Source: Skermania piniformis
GTDB lineage: Bacteria > Actinomycetota > Actinomycetes > Mycobacteriales > Mycobacteriaceae
Direction: 5' to 3'
DNA: 64,000 nt
NCBI RefSeq assembly: GCF_019285775.1
Contig: NZ_CP079105.1
Location: 4,162,603-4,226,602 of the forward strand
Shown here: positions 27,971 through 36,463 of the stretch, piece after piece
Position numbering within the stretch: position 1 is the stretch's first letter
Layout: each line of letters starts with the position of its first letter
Made by a program: the position numbers and the translations under genes
Notes under the pieces: model-generated
What the model was told of the DNA's origin: nothing
The model's database searches: none
Seen by the model: only the letters and a program-made list of their open reading frames with translations

Positions 27971-28360
27971 TCACGCGTCGAGGGCTGCCATCGCCGCGGC
28001 GAACTCGACGTTCATCCGTTCCGCAAATGCCATGACGGCTTTGAGTGGGCGGAGCATGACGGTGAAGTCGGTGATCTTGCCGGCTTCGTTCACGGTGAGG
28101 AAATCGCAGCCTTGCAGCTGCAGACCGTCGACCGTGCACCTGAAGATCAAGGCATGGTCGCGGGCGGCCGGATCGCCGATCTCACGTTCGTACTCGAAGT
28201 CTTCGAAGATCCGCAGGACCGCGCCGAGAATCGCACCGACGACGGCCTTGCCCGCATAGGGCCGGTGGGCGATCGGACTGTGGAAGACGACGTCGTCGTC
28301 GAGCAGGGCGACCATCGCTTCGTGGTCACGAGCTTCGACGGCGGCACGAAAGGGATGCAT
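27971..28360 (-). CDS. SnoaL-like (NTF2 fold) protein
   Basis: The 129-residue protein has the SnoaL/NTF2 pattern: HPFRAAVEARDHEAMVALLDDDVVFHSPIAHRPYAGKAVVGAIL, a central FEDFEYEREI strand and a C-terminal DFTVMLRPLKAVMAFAERM. It lacks the catalytic triad of the ketosteroid isomerase elsewhere in the window, so the function is open (small-molecule binding or turnover). An AGGAGAG ribosome site precedes the ATG. It lies downstream of the TetR gene on the same strand. Confidence 0.78.
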   Translation of the reverse strand: MHPFRAAVEARDHEAMVALLDDDVVFHSPIAHRPYAGKAVVGAILGAVLRIFEDFEYEREIGDPAARDHALIFRCTVDGLQLQGCDFLTVNEAGKITDFTVMLRPLKAVMAFAERMNVEFAAAMAALDA

Positions 28361-28466
28361 CCAACTCTCCTACTATCCGCATAACTTTATATACAACTAG
28401 TTTAGTAGGTTAGCCAGATCGTTTTGCCGCGTCAAGGTTCGCTACGAGCGGGGGTGACCACCGGGT
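28361..28466 (-). promoter_or_regulatory. AT-rich upstream region of the SnoaL-like gene
   Basis: The 106 bp between the TetR stop and the SnoaL start are strikingly AT rich for this genome. On the minus strand they contain the short palindrome AACTAGTT followed by GTATATAAAG about 40 bp before the ATG. This looks like a promoter, possibly with an operator, so the SnoaL gene may have its own control as well as read-through from the TetR gene. Confidence 0.4.
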
Positions 28467-29120
28467 TCAGGTACTCACCGGAGTCGACAGGCCGGCGGCG
28501 ACGATCGAGGATGCGGCTCGCCCGGGCTCGTCACCGAGACCGACGAAAAGGTTCGACAACATCGGGGACAGGATCTTCGGCACGCCGGCGTGTGCACCGA
28601 TGTAGTGCGCGAGCTCGAGCATGCAGTATCCGTGCAGGACGATCCACCACTGCGTGGACAGCACGACCCCATCCGCCGGCCGGAAGCGCTCGGCCGCCAC
28701 GGCCCGGGTACACGCAGCGGTCACCACATCGAAGGTGTCGCGCCGGCCGGTCTGCAACTCCTGCGGGGTGACCGGGCGGAAGCGCCCGAGCGATGCCGTG
28801 CTGAACATGACCTGATACAGGTTGGGATTTCGGCGGGCGTTCGCAACGTAGGCGAGGCCGATTCGAGCGATGTCGGCGACGGGATCGAGGCTGTTCGGGC
28901 ACGCGGCAAACGCATCCGCCAACCGTTGAAACCCTTCGTCGACGACGGCGCGCACCAACGCGTCGATCGAGCCGAACTGGGTGTAGACCGCCATCGTGGA
29001 GGTCTCGGCCGCCGCGGCGATGCGCCGGGTGGACAGCGCGTTCGGGCCCTGCTCGGCCAGCAGCGCCGCCGCCGCTTCCAGGAGCCGCGCCCGCATGTCC
29101 GAATCGCCTCGGGTATCCAC
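28467..29120 (-). CDS. TetR-family transcriptional regulator
   Basis: The 217-residue protein has a TetR N-terminal helix-turn-helix: [58 protein letters not shown]. The C-terminal part is helical, with a [13 protein letters not shown] segment as in TetR_C domains of the acyl-CoA or lipid-responsive group. It is divergent from fadE5 across a 178 bp AT-rich region, so control of fadE5 is the obvious hypothesis. The GTG at 29120 was chosen as start because it is close to the conserved part; a longer start is possible. Confidence 0.85.
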   Translation of the reverse strand: MDTRGDSDMRARLLEAAAALLAEQGPNALSTRRIAAAAETSTMAVYTQFGSIDALVRAVVDEGFQRLADAFAACPNSLDPVADIARIGLAYVANARRNPNLYQVMFSTASLGRFRPVTPQELQTGRRDTFDVVTAACTRAVAAERFRPADGVVLSTQWWIVLHGYCMLELAHYIGAHAGVPKILSPMLSNLFVGLGDEPGRAASSIVAAGLSTPVST

Positions 29121-29156
29121 CGAGCAATCGTACGAGATGGCTATGACACTAGCTAT

Positions 29157-29184
29157 CACGAATGGTATTACACATGTTATCGTG
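29157..29184. promoter_or_regulatory. Candidate operator between tetR and fadE5
   Basis: Inverted arms CACGA (29157-29161) and TCGTG (29180-29184) flank an AT-rich core in an otherwise GC-rich region. The element lies in the divergent intergenic stretch 29121-29298, about 115 bp before fadE5 and 40 bp before the TetR gene. Size and position fit a TetR-type operator; arm length is short, so the call is tentative. Confidence 0.35.
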
Positions 29185-29298
29185 CGTCGGACGCCATTCG
29201 ATGGCGTCAGATTTCGGCCGAGTGCGGCCTCGGGAACGCTGCGGCGGCCGGAACCGGTGCCGGTGGCAACCGGTGTAACAGCAAAGGAAGTAGGCGTC

Positions 29299-31137
29299 GT
29301 GGGGCACTACAAGAGCAACGTCCGCGATCTCGAGTTCAACCTCTTCGAGGTCCTCGACCTCGAGCCCGTCCTGGCCGAGGGGGCCTTCGAGGGACTCGAC
29401 CGGGAGACGATCCACGACATCCTCGTGGAAGTCCGGCGCCTGGCCGAGGGACCCTACGCCGCGTCGTTCGCCGACGCCGACCGCAATCCGCCCACCTTCG
29501 ACCCGGAAACGCACACCGTGACGCTGCCCGAGTCGATGCAGCGGTCGCTGCGGGCGGCGCTCGACAGCGGTTGGGATCGACTCGGTCTGGCGCCGGAAGT
29601 CGGCGGCGCGCCCGCGCCGAAGGTGCTCACCTGGTCGATCGTCGAGATGTTTCTCGGCGCCAATCCCGCCGTTCACCTCTACTGGTCCGGAAACACCTTC
29701 GCGGACATTTTCTTTCACGTGGGCACCGAAGAGCAGAAGCGGTGGGCGGCGATCGCGGCCGAACGCGCGTGGGGCGGCACCATGGTGCTGACCGAACCGG
29801 ACGCCGGTTCCGATGTCGGCGCGGGGCGCACGAAAGCCGTACGGCAGGACGACGGCTCATGGCACCTGGACGGGGTGAAGCGCTTCATCACCAGCGGTGA
29901 CTCGGGCGACATGTTCGAGAACATCTTCCATCTCGTCCTCGCCCGGCCCGAGGGAGCCGGCCCCGGGACGAAAGGGCTGTCGCTGTACTTCGTGCCGAAG
30001 TACCTCTTCGACCCGGGCACCGGCGAACCGGGGGAACGCAACGGCGTGTTCGTCACCGGGGTGGAGCACAAGATGGGTCTCAAGGGCTCGGCCACCTGCG
30101 AACTCACCTTCGGCCAGCACGGCGTTCCGGCCAAGGGCTGGCTGGTCGGCGAGGTGCACGACGGCATCGCGCAGATGTTCAAGGTGATCGAATTCGCGCG
30201 AATGATGGTGGGCACGAAGGCGATCGGGACCCTGTCGAGCGGGTACCTGAACGCCCTGGAGTACGCCCGAACGCGCGTGCAAGGCGCGGACATGACGACG
30301 ATGGCCGACCGCAATGCGCCGAAGGTGACCATCATCCACCATCCGGATGTGCGGCGGTCGCTGATGCGCCAGAAGGCATACGCCGAGGGCTTGCGCGCCG
30401 TGTATCTCTATACCGCCGCGCACCAGGACGACCTCGTCGCGGCGCATGTTTCCGGCGCCGACGCAGCGACGGCCGCGCGGGTCAACGATCTGCTGCTGCC
30501 GGTCGTGAAGGGAGTCGGTTCCGAGCGCGCCTACCAGTGCCTGGCCGAATCCCTGCAGACACTCGGCGGTTCCGGCTTCCTGCAGGACTACCCGCTGGAG
30601 CAGTACGTGCGCGACGCCAAGATCGATTCGCTGTACGAAGGTACGACGGCGATCCAGGCACAGGACTTCTTCTTTCGCAAGATCGCCCGAGACGGCGGCG
30701 TTGCGCTGGCCCACATTTCCGCGCAGATCACGCAGTTCCTCGACGACGAGGTCGGCGGCAAACACCTCGAAACCGAACGCGCATTGCTGGCAACGGCACT
30801 GGCCGACGTGCAAGCCTCGGCCGGCACGATGATCGGCTGGTTGACCGAGGCGCAGCAGCAAGCCCGGCTGCTGTACCGGATCGGGCTCGCCTCGGTGCGG
30901 TTCCTGCTGGCGGTCGGCGATCTGCTGATCGGATGGCGGCTGCTCGTCGCGGCCGCAGCAGCGCTACGCGCCCTCGACGCCGACACCGTGGTCCCCGCAG
31001 ACGGCGCGTTCTACGAGGGCAAGATCGCGGTCGCGCAGTTCTTCGCCCGCACCGTGCTCCCCGAGCTGTCGGCCGCCCGGACGATCATCGCCGAGCTCGA
31101 CGACGAGGTGATGAGCGTGTCCGAAGCGGCGTTCTGA
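29299..31137 (+). CDS. fadE5: Acyl-CoA dehydrogenase, FadE5-like
   Basis: The 612-residue flavoprotein begins [17 protein letters not shown] and contains [40 protein letters not shown] (flavin/substrate loop), [16 protein letters not shown] and [22 protein letters not shown], all characteristic of mycobacterial FadE5 (Rv0244c), a broad-chain-length acyl-CoA dehydrogenase. [16 protein letters not shown] holds the usual C-terminal catalytic-loop region. It carries out the first step of fatty acid beta-oxidation. GTG start follows AAAGGAAG. It is divergent from a TetR gene that probably represses it. In M. tuberculosis fadE5 is close to fadA2; here the FadA2-like thiolase is 18 kb away. Confidence 0.92.
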   Translation: MGHYKSNVRDLEFNLFEVLDLEPVLAEGAFEGLDRETIHDILVEVRRLAEGPYAASFADADRNPPTFDPETHTVTLPESMQRSLRAALDSGWDRLGLAPEVGGAPAPKVLTWSIVEMFLGANPAVHLYWSGNTFADIFFHVGTEEQKRWAAIAAERAWGGTMVLTEPDAGSDVGAGRTKAVRQDDGSWHLDGVKRFITSGDSGDMFENIFHLVLARPEGAGPGTKGLSLYFVPKYLFDPGTGEPGERNGVFVTGVEHKMGLKGSATCELTFGQHGVPAKGWLVGEVHDGIAQMFKVIEFARMMVGTKAIGTLSSGYLNALEYARTRVQGADMTTMADRNAPKVTIIHHPDVRRSLMRQKAYAEGLRAVYLYTAAHQDDLVAAHVSGADAATAARVNDLLLPVVKGVGSERAYQCLAESLQTLGGSGFLQDYPLEQYVRDAKIDSLYEGTTAIQAQDFFFRKIARDGGVALAHISAQITQFLDDEVGGKHLETERALLATALADVQASAGTMIGWLTEAQQQARLLYRIGLASVRFLLAVGDLLIGWRLLVAAAAALRALDADTVVPADGAFYEGKIAVAQFFARTVLPELSAARTIIAELDDEVMSVSEAAF

Positions 31138-31143
31138 CGCTCG

Positions 31144-31596
31144 CTACGCCCGCGGCTCACCCGCAGCATCCAGCCGGCTCGTGATCATCGTTCGTAGCGT
31201 GCCCTCGGGCTGCGCCCCGACGACCGTCCGGACCACCTGCCCGTCTTGCAGGAACAGCAGCATCGGGATGCTCTGCGCGCGATAGCGCTGGGCCAGCTGG
31301 GGCGATCGGTCGACGTCGACCTTGACCACCTTGAGCCGGCCGGCGAACTCGACGCTGAGCTTCGCCAACACCGGCGCGACCATGCGGCACGGCCCACACC
31401 ATGCTGCCCAGAGATCGACCAACACCAGCTTGCTCGTATCGACGATCTGGTCGAAATCGGTGTCCGACGCATCCACCAGCCACGGCAGGTCGTGCTTACA
31501 GTTCGCGCAGCGCGGCGTCCCGTGGGTGGCGTCGGGCACTCGGTTCTTGGTACTGCACTGGGGACAACGCACCACTCGGCTGCTCGTGACCGTCAC
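31144..31596 (-). CDS. trxC: Thioredoxin with N-terminal zinc ribbon (TrxC/thioredoxin-2 type)
   Basis: A 150-residue protein with a CPxC...CxxC zinc ribbon (RCPQCSTKNRV and RCANCKHDLPWL) and a thioredoxin domain containing WCGPC, the YRAQSIPMLLF cis-proline region and VVGAQPEGTL. Thioredoxin-2 proteins reduce disulfides and resist oxidation by zinc release. It starts at GTG, faces fadE5 with a 6 bp gap and is separate from the trxBA pair near the origin-proximal region. The symbol follows the architecture (E. coli TrxC), not mycobacterial naming. Confidence 0.85.
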   Translation of the reverse strand: MTVTSSRVVRCPQCSTKNRVPDATHGTPRCANCKHDLPWLVDASDTDFDQIVDTSKLVLVDLWAAWCGPCRMVAPVLAKLSVEFAGRLKVVKVDVDRSPQLAQRYRAQSIPMLLFLQDGQVVRTVVGAQPEGTLRTMITSRLDAAGEPRA

Positions 31597-31690
31597 GCCT
31601 TCCCATGATGCCACCCGGGGTACGCCTGATTCCGGGTCGCGGCGCGACGCTGGAGCCGCCGCTGATCGACCGGCCCGATACCCTGACCGG

Positions 31691-32095
31691 GTGTTCGTGA
31701 TCTCCGTCGTGCTGTTCGTGCTGGCCGCGGCCGGCGCGATGTCCGGCCTCGCCGGCTGGTTCGGCCGGCTGCCCCGCAGCAGCGGGTTCGGCGTACGCAC
31801 CGAAGCATCGATGCAGGACGACGCCGCGTTCCGGACGGTGAACCGAGCGGCCGCGCCCGCCGTGCTCACCGCCGCCGTGCTGATCGCGGTGGCCGGCGCC
31901 GCGACACTGGCGCTGCCCGGGCCGTGGGGTTGGCTCGCTGCGCTGGGTCTGGTCGGGTTGGCGCTGGGCACCGCCGGGATCGGCGCGACCGTTGCCTCGC
32001 AGGCGGCTGCGCCCGTCGCCGACGACGGCTGTGGCCAAGCCTGCGGCAGCTGCGCGCTGCGCGACGGATGCGCGCCGGCAGGTCCGCACAGCTAG
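31691..32095 (+). CDS. SdpI-family-like membrane protein with Cys-rich tail
   Basis: A 134-residue protein with three membrane helices (VVLFVLAAAGAMSGLAGW, VLTAAVLIAVAGAATLAL, WLAALGLVGLALGTAGIGATV) and the SdpI-like segment GFGVRTEASMQDDAAFRTVNRAAAPA between the first two. The last 20 residues hold four cysteines in a C-x3-C-x2-C-x5-C arrangement, unusual for SdpI relatives and reminiscent of a small metal-binding tail. It reads into the TIGR04222 cassette 107 bp downstream but has its own start. Confidence 0.68.
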   Translation: MFVISVVLFVLAAAGAMSGLAGWFGRLPRSSGFGVRTEASMQDDAAFRTVNRAAAPAVLTAAVLIAVAGAATLALPGPWGWLAALGLVGLALGTAGIGATVASQAAAPVADDGCGQACGSCALRDGCAPAGPHS

Positions 32096-32201
32096 GGGCG
32101 GACATTTCTACGAGAAACCAAACTGGCGATAGCCCCGGTAGCCGCTCATTATTGAGTGTGCTGCCGCCCGAACCGCGGGCACCCTCGGGGGAGGACTAGC
32201 A

Positions 32202-33068
32202 ATGGATACCTGGGGTATTCCCGGCCCGATGTTCCTGCTGGGTTATCTGTTCGTCGCGGTGGGTGCCGTGCTGCTCACCGTCCTGGTCCGCCGAGCCCGA
32301 GACGGCCGCCCGGATGCCGACCCGGAGCGGACGCCGACCGGCCCCGAGGCCGGCATGCTCAACCGGGACGTCAACGCCATCGCCGCTGCGATGGCACAGC
32401 TACGCGCGGACGGACTGATCGATTCCACCGGCGGGCATACCGACCGGCGACCCGGCCGCCTGGAACCGTTCACCCGCGCGGTGTACGACGCGCTCGGCCA
32501 CGGCGGGAAGAGCCTGCCCGAGCTGCGCAGCGAGCTGGCCGACCCGCTGGCCCGGCTACGGACGTCGCTGACCGACGCGGGCCTGCTCACCTCGCCGGAT
32601 CAACGTCGGGACCGACTGTTCACCGCATTCCCGGTGCTGCTCGTGCTGCTCGTCGGGATCGCCCGGATCTTCGCCGGCCTCGCGAACGGCAAGCCGGTGT
32701 TGCTGCTGGTGCTGGCCGTGACCGTGTTGGGGGTGGTCTTGGTGGTGCTCTGCCTGCCGCAGCGCCGGACCCGGCTCGGCAACCGGACGCTGCAAGCGGC
32801 AACCCGACGCAACCAGGCGCTACGGCCGGGGAACCGACCGGCACTCGCCGCGTACGGCCCAGGCGGGGCCGGGCTGGCCGCCGGGCTGTTCGGCGGAGCG
32901 GCCTTGTGGTCGCTCGATCCGAGTCTGGCCGCCGCAGCCGGGGTCGAATCGACCGGCGGCAGCGGCGGGAGCAGCTGCGGCGGAACCATCAGCAGTGGCG
33001 GCGGTTGCGGCGGTGGCGGTGGCGGTGGATGCAGCAGCGGTGGCGGTGGCGGGGGGTGCGGCGGATGA
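32202..33068 (+). CDS. TIGR04222-type membrane protein with Gly/Cys-rich C-terminal tail
   Basis: The 288-residue protein has a membrane helix at 8-28, a cytoplasmic helical part with MLNRDVNAIAAAMAQLRADGLI (winged-helix-like), two membrane helices at about 145-190 and a short FGGAALWSLDPSL segment. The end (257-288) is almost only Gly, Ser and four Cys (positions 259, 269, 277, 286). This layout, and the DUF692 gene just downstream, fit the TIGR04222 group known from many actinobacteria. The ending overlaps the DUF692 start (ATGA), so expression is coupled. The Cys-Gly tail resembles the core of a modified peptide; that is inference. Confidence 0.8.
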   Translation: MDTWGIPGPMFLLGYLFVAVGAVLLTVLVRRARDGRPDADPERTPTGPEAGMLNRDVNAIAAAMAQLRADGLIDSTGGHTDRRPGRLEPFTRAVYDALGHGGKSLPELRSELADPLARLRTSLTDAGLLTSPDQRRDRLFTAFPVLLVLLVGIARIFAGLANGKPVLLLVLAVTVLGVVLVVLCLPQRRTRLGNRTLQAATRRNQALRPGNRPALAAYGPGGAGLAAGLFGGAALWSLDPSLAAAAGVESTGGSGGSSCGGTISSGGGCGGGGGGGCSSGGGGGGCGG

Positions 33069-33919
33069 CCGGCCTGCTGCCGAGTGGGGTCGGGATCGGC
33101 TGGCGGCCGGAAATCTGCGGGCTGATCGCCGAACTCGATCGGCCGGCGTTCGCCGAAGTGATCGCCGAATCGCTCGGCCGCGCCGTCCCGGACGAGCTGG
33201 CGGACCTGCTCGCGTCGGGCGTACCGGTGGTGCCACACGGGATCGGGCTGTCGCTGGGCAGCGCCGACGGAATCGACCCGGCGCGGGTATCGCACCTGGC
33301 CCGCTGCGCCGAGCTGGTATCGGCACCGCTGGTCAGCGAGCACATCGCGTTCGTCCGCGGGGGTGGGCTGGAAGCGGGGCATCTGCTCCCGTTGCCCCGC
33401 ACCCGGGAAGCGCTGGACGTGGTGGTGCGCAATATCGCCCGCACCCAGGATGGGCTCCCGGTGCCGCTCGCGGTAGAGAACATCGCGGCGTTGTTCGATT
33501 GGCCGGACGCGGAATTCACCGAGGCCGAGTTCCTTACCGAGCTGCTCGACCGTACCGGTGTGTATCTCCTGCTCGACGTCGCCAACGTCTACGCGAACGC
33601 ACGCAACCGAGGCCGCGATCCCGCTGTCGAGCTGGCCCGGCTACCGATCGAACGGGTCGCCTACTGCCATGTCGCCGGTGGGCACGTCGCCGACGACCGC
33701 TACCACGACACGCATACCGATCCGGTTCCCGCCGAGGTGTTGGCGCTGGTCACCGCGGTGGCGGAACGGACGACGGCCACCGCCGGGCCCGTGCCGTTCC
33801 TGCTCGAACGCGACGGCAACTACCCGCCGCGGGCGCAGTTGTTCGCCGAGTTGGACGCGATCGCGGACGCCGCGGGCCGGCGCCGGGTCACGCCGGGCAG
33901 CGTCGCGGTGATCGGATGA
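33065..33919 (+). CDS. DUF692 (UPF0276, MbnB-like) TIM-barrel metalloenzyme
   Basis: The 284-residue protein has the conserved DUF692 metal and active-site motifs: GIGWRPE near the start, LVSEHIAF with a probable His ligand, LAVENIAALF, LLLDVANVYANARN, AYCHVAGGH and DTHTDPVPAEVL. The family includes MbnB and other multinuclear iron enzymes that oxidise cysteine residues in ribosomal peptides into oxazolone-thioamide or related groups (established for a few members). Starts inside the TIGR04222-type gene and ends inside the SCO6045-like gene, so the three form one coupled unit. The likely substrate is the Cys-containing tail encoded upstream, or an unseen small peptide. Confidence 0.9.
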   Translation: MTGLLPSGVGIGWRPEICGLIAELDRPAFAEVIAESLGRAVPDELADLLASGVPVVPHGIGLSLGSADGIDPARVSHLARCAELVSAPLVSEHIAFVRGGGLEAGHLLPLPRTREALDVVVRNIARTQDGLPVPLAVENIAALFDWPDAEFTEAEFLTELLDRTGVYLLLDVANVYANARNRGRDPAVELARLPIERVAYCHVAGGHVADDRYHDTHTDPVPAEVLALVTAVAERTTATAGPVPFLLERDGNYPPRAQLFAELDAIADAAGRRRVTPGSVAVIG

Positions 33920-34221
33920 GTCTGGCGCAGGAGCAGGCGGCGCTGGTCCGGGCGCTGGTCGCGGACGGACCAGTACCGCCCGGCTTCGACGCCGCCGACC
34001 TGGCCGTCACCGCCCGCGCGCTGCTGCACAAACGCGCCGACGAGGTAGCGCAGCGATATCCGATGCTGGTCGCCGCACTCGGCGCCGACTATCTACCGAC
34101 GTTCACGGCGTGGGCCGCCGGTAGGCCGAAGACGAGCACTGCCGCGGACGGTCGAGCGTTCGCGGCGCACGCCGGGGTGCGGTTGCGGCGGCGAAGCAGG
34201 CTGTTTCGTCGCCGGGGCTAA
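33916..34221 (+). CDS. SCO6045-like small partner protein of DUF692
   Basis: A 101-residue protein: LAQEQAALVRALVADGPVPPGFDAADLAVTARALLHKRADEVAQRYPMLVAALG and then FTAWAAGRPK. The PVPPGFD...LL.KRA...P.L sequence is the pattern of the small proteins that follow DUF692 genes in streptomycetes and relatives (SCO6045-like). In methanobactin-type systems the corresponding partner (MbnC) binds the precursor and supports the iron enzyme; that parallel is inference. Very basic C-terminal end. Its stop overlaps that of nagA on the other strand by 4 bp. Confidence 0.75.
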   Translation: MSLAQEQAALVRALVADGPVPPGFDAADLAVTARALLHKRADEVAQRYPMLVAALGADYLPTFTAWAAGRPKTSTAADGRAFAAHAGVRLRRRSRLFRRRG

Positions 34222-35387
34222 TCAAGCGCCGAAAACACCTGCCGCACTTCCCACTCCGGCGACAGCACGACCAGGTCGGCGAGCGTGCCGGGGGACAGGT
34301 CGTGCACCGGGATACCCAGCGCCCGGGCCGGCACCGTGGACGTCTGCAGCACCGCGGCGAGCAATCGGGAATCGTCGGGTCCGTCCGGCACTCCGCAGGC
34401 CATCCGGAACAGTCGGTCCATCGTCGCGGTGCTGCCGGCGATCGTGGACGAACCGGTGAGCCGGGCCACCCCGCCGGTGACGGTGACCGGGCGGGTGCCG
34501 AGCCGGTACTCCCCGTCCGGCCGACCCGCCGCCGCCATCGCGTCGGTGATCAGCGCGATCCGGCTCGGACCGACCAGACCGCCGACCCACCGATACATCG
34601 CCGGATCGAGATGCACCCCGTCCGCGATCAGCTCGACCGTGACCCGCGGGTCCGCGGTGAGCGCGACGACCGGGCCGGGCTCGCGGTGGCCGATCGGCCG
34701 CATGGCGTTGAACAGGTGGGTGGCCACCGACGCCCCGGCGGCGATCGCTGCGCGGGTCTGCCGGTGGTCGGCCTCGGTGTGCCCGATTGCGACCACCACC
34801 CCGGCGGCCCGGAACCGCTCGATCGCAGCCGGCGCGCCGGGCAGTTCCGGGGCCAGGGTGACCATTCGGATGGTGCCGGCGCCGGCGTCGAGCAGCCGCC
34901 GAATCTCGTCCTGTTTCGGTAGCCGCAACGCTGCCGGGTCGTGCGCGCCACACCTGGTCGCCGCCAGCCACGGTCCCTCCAGATGGATGCCGGCCAGCGC
35001 GCCGGACTCCACCTGCGGTACCAGCGCCCGGACCTGGCGAACGAGCAGTTCCGGCGGTGCGCTGACCAGGCTCGCGCACATCCGGGTGGTGCCGTGCGCC
35101 CGATGCGTGGCGATCGCGGTGCGGACCTGCTCGGGCGAGCCGGCGTCGAAGGATGCGCCGCCGCCGCCGTGCACGTGCATATCCACGAACCCGGGGACGA
35201 CGGTCCCGTCCCGCAGATCGACCGTCGCCCGGCACGCCGAACCGCCCGTCGGCGGGCGCGGTCCGACGGAACTCACCCGGCCGTCGGCGGCCACCTCGAG
35301 CCAGCCCGGCCGATGCACGACCCCGCCGGCAACGACCGTCGCCGCCCGGAAGAGTCGGGCGCCGGAACGCCGACTGTCCACCGACAC
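34218..35387 (-). CDS. nagA: N-acetylglucosamine-6-phosphate deacetylase
   Basis: The 389-residue amidohydrolase shows GFVDMHVHGGGGASFD (metal-site HxH), LAGIHLEGPWLA (Glu ligand), VAIGHTEADHRQTRAAIAAGASVATHLFNAMRP (His ligands) and ALITDAMAAAG (catalytic Asp), in the usual NagA order. It removes acetate from GlcNAc-6-phosphate in recycling of cell-wall amino sugars or chitin use. GTG start is preceded by GGAGGAG. Divergent from a DUF1648 membrane gene. No nagB lies next to it in the window. Confidence 0.9.
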   Translation of the reverse strand: MSVDSRRSGARLFRAATVVAGGVVHRPGWLEVAADGRVSSVGPRPPTGGSACRATVDLRDGTVVPGFVDMHVHGGGGASFDAGSPEQVRTAIATHRAHGTTRMCASLVSAPPELLVRQVRALVPQVESGALAGIHLEGPWLAATRCGAHDPAALRLPKQDEIRRLLDAGAGTIRMVTLAPELPGAPAAIERFRAAGVVVAIGHTEADHRQTRAAIAAGASVATHLFNAMRPIGHREPGPVVALTADPRVTVELIADGVHLDPAMYRWVGGLVGPSRIALITDAMAAAGRPDGEYRLGTRPVTVTGGVARLTGSSTIAGSTATMDRLFRMACGVPDGPDDSRLLAAVLQTSTVPARALGIPVHDLSPGTLADLVVLSPEWEVRQVFSALD

Positions 35388-35478
35388 GATCTCTCCTCCC
35401 GTCGGCGACCAGCATCGCACCGGAGCTCGTCGGCCGATTCGGGCCTGGTGCCGGTGTCCGGCAGGCACACTTGGCGGC

Positions 35479-36441
35479 GTGCGGTACCACCGGATTGTCG
35501 ACCCGTGGGGACTGGTCTTCGGAATCGGGCTGCCGCTGCTCGCCGCCGCGACCCAGCTCGGGGTGGTGGGGGCCTGGCGCGCCCGACTACCGGACCGGAT
35601 CGCGACCCATTGGTCGGGCAGCGAGCCCGACGGGTTCAGCAACCCGACCACCTTCGGCTGGCAGATGGCTCTGGTCATCCTGCTGGTCGGCGGCGGTTGC
35701 TGTGCGATCGCCGCGTTGGCTCAGGCGATGCTGCTGATGCGCCGCACCATGCTCCTGGTCGGGCTACCGGTGGTCGGCCTGCTGCTGGCTGTCGGGATCG
35801 GCGCGGTAGGGGTGCAGCTCGACCAGGTCGCACCGGAACCCCGATTCCCCGGCTGGACGCTGGGCGTGGGCACACTCGTCGGGTTCGCTCTCGGTCTGCT
35901 CGGCGCCCGACTCCTGCGGGATTACCGGACCCGGGTGCCCGCGACCGCGGCACCGCCGGTCGAGCTGCCGCGGGGTCCGGCGGTGCCGGTGGCGGAGACA
36001 GTCGGATTCAGCGGTCGCGATCTGACCATCGTCGGCGGGTTGCTCGCGGTCGGGGTGGCGCTGGGCTGCTGGTTCACCGACTCGCTCTGGCCGCTGTACA
36101 CAGCCCTACCGGCTGCGCTGCTGTTGCTGTGGCTCAGCCGCTACCGCATTACCGTCGACCGGCGCGGGGTACGGGTACGCAATCTGGGCATGACCTCGGT
36201 GGCGGTGGACCTGGACGAAATCACCGGCGCCGAGGTGGTGGAGGTCCGCGCGTTGCGTGACTTCGGCGGCTGGGGCCTGCGGGTACGCCGCCCCGGTCGC
36301 TACGGCATCGTCACCCGAACCGGGACCGCGGTCCGGATCGGCACCACCGGCTCGCTCACCCTCACGATCACCGCGGACAAAGCGGCCGCGATGGCCGGGG
36401 CACTGAACAGTTACGCCGACCGGCTGCACGACCGGGCGTGA
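35479..36441 (+). CDS. DUF1648/PH-domain membrane protein
   Basis: A 320-residue protein with a DUF1648 segment near the N-terminus (ARLPDRIATHWSGSEPDGFSNPTTF), five or six membrane helices and a C-terminal bacterial PH-like domain (YRITVDRRGVRVRNLGMTSVAVDLDEITGAEVVEV...RTGTAVRIG). Such proteins are integral, of unknown role, common in actinobacteria. GTG start divergent from nagA; a BASS transporter gene follows after 22 bp. Confidence 0.75.
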   Translation: MRYHRIVDPWGLVFGIGLPLLAAATQLGVVGAWRARLPDRIATHWSGSEPDGFSNPTTFGWQMALVILLVGGGCCAIAALAQAMLLMRRTMLLVGLPVVGLLLAVGIGAVGVQLDQVAPEPRFPGWTLGVGTLVGFALGLLGARLLRDYRTRVPATAAPPVELPRGPAVPVAETVGFSGRDLTIVGGLLAVGVALGCWFTDSLWPLYTALPAALLLLWLSRYRITVDRRGVRVRNLGMTSVAVDLDEITGAEVVEVRALRDFGGWGLRVRRPGRYGIVTRTGTAVRIGTTGSLTLTITADKAAAMAGALNSYADRLHDRA

Positions 36442-36463
36442 GCTGAGCAACTAGCCTGGGCCG

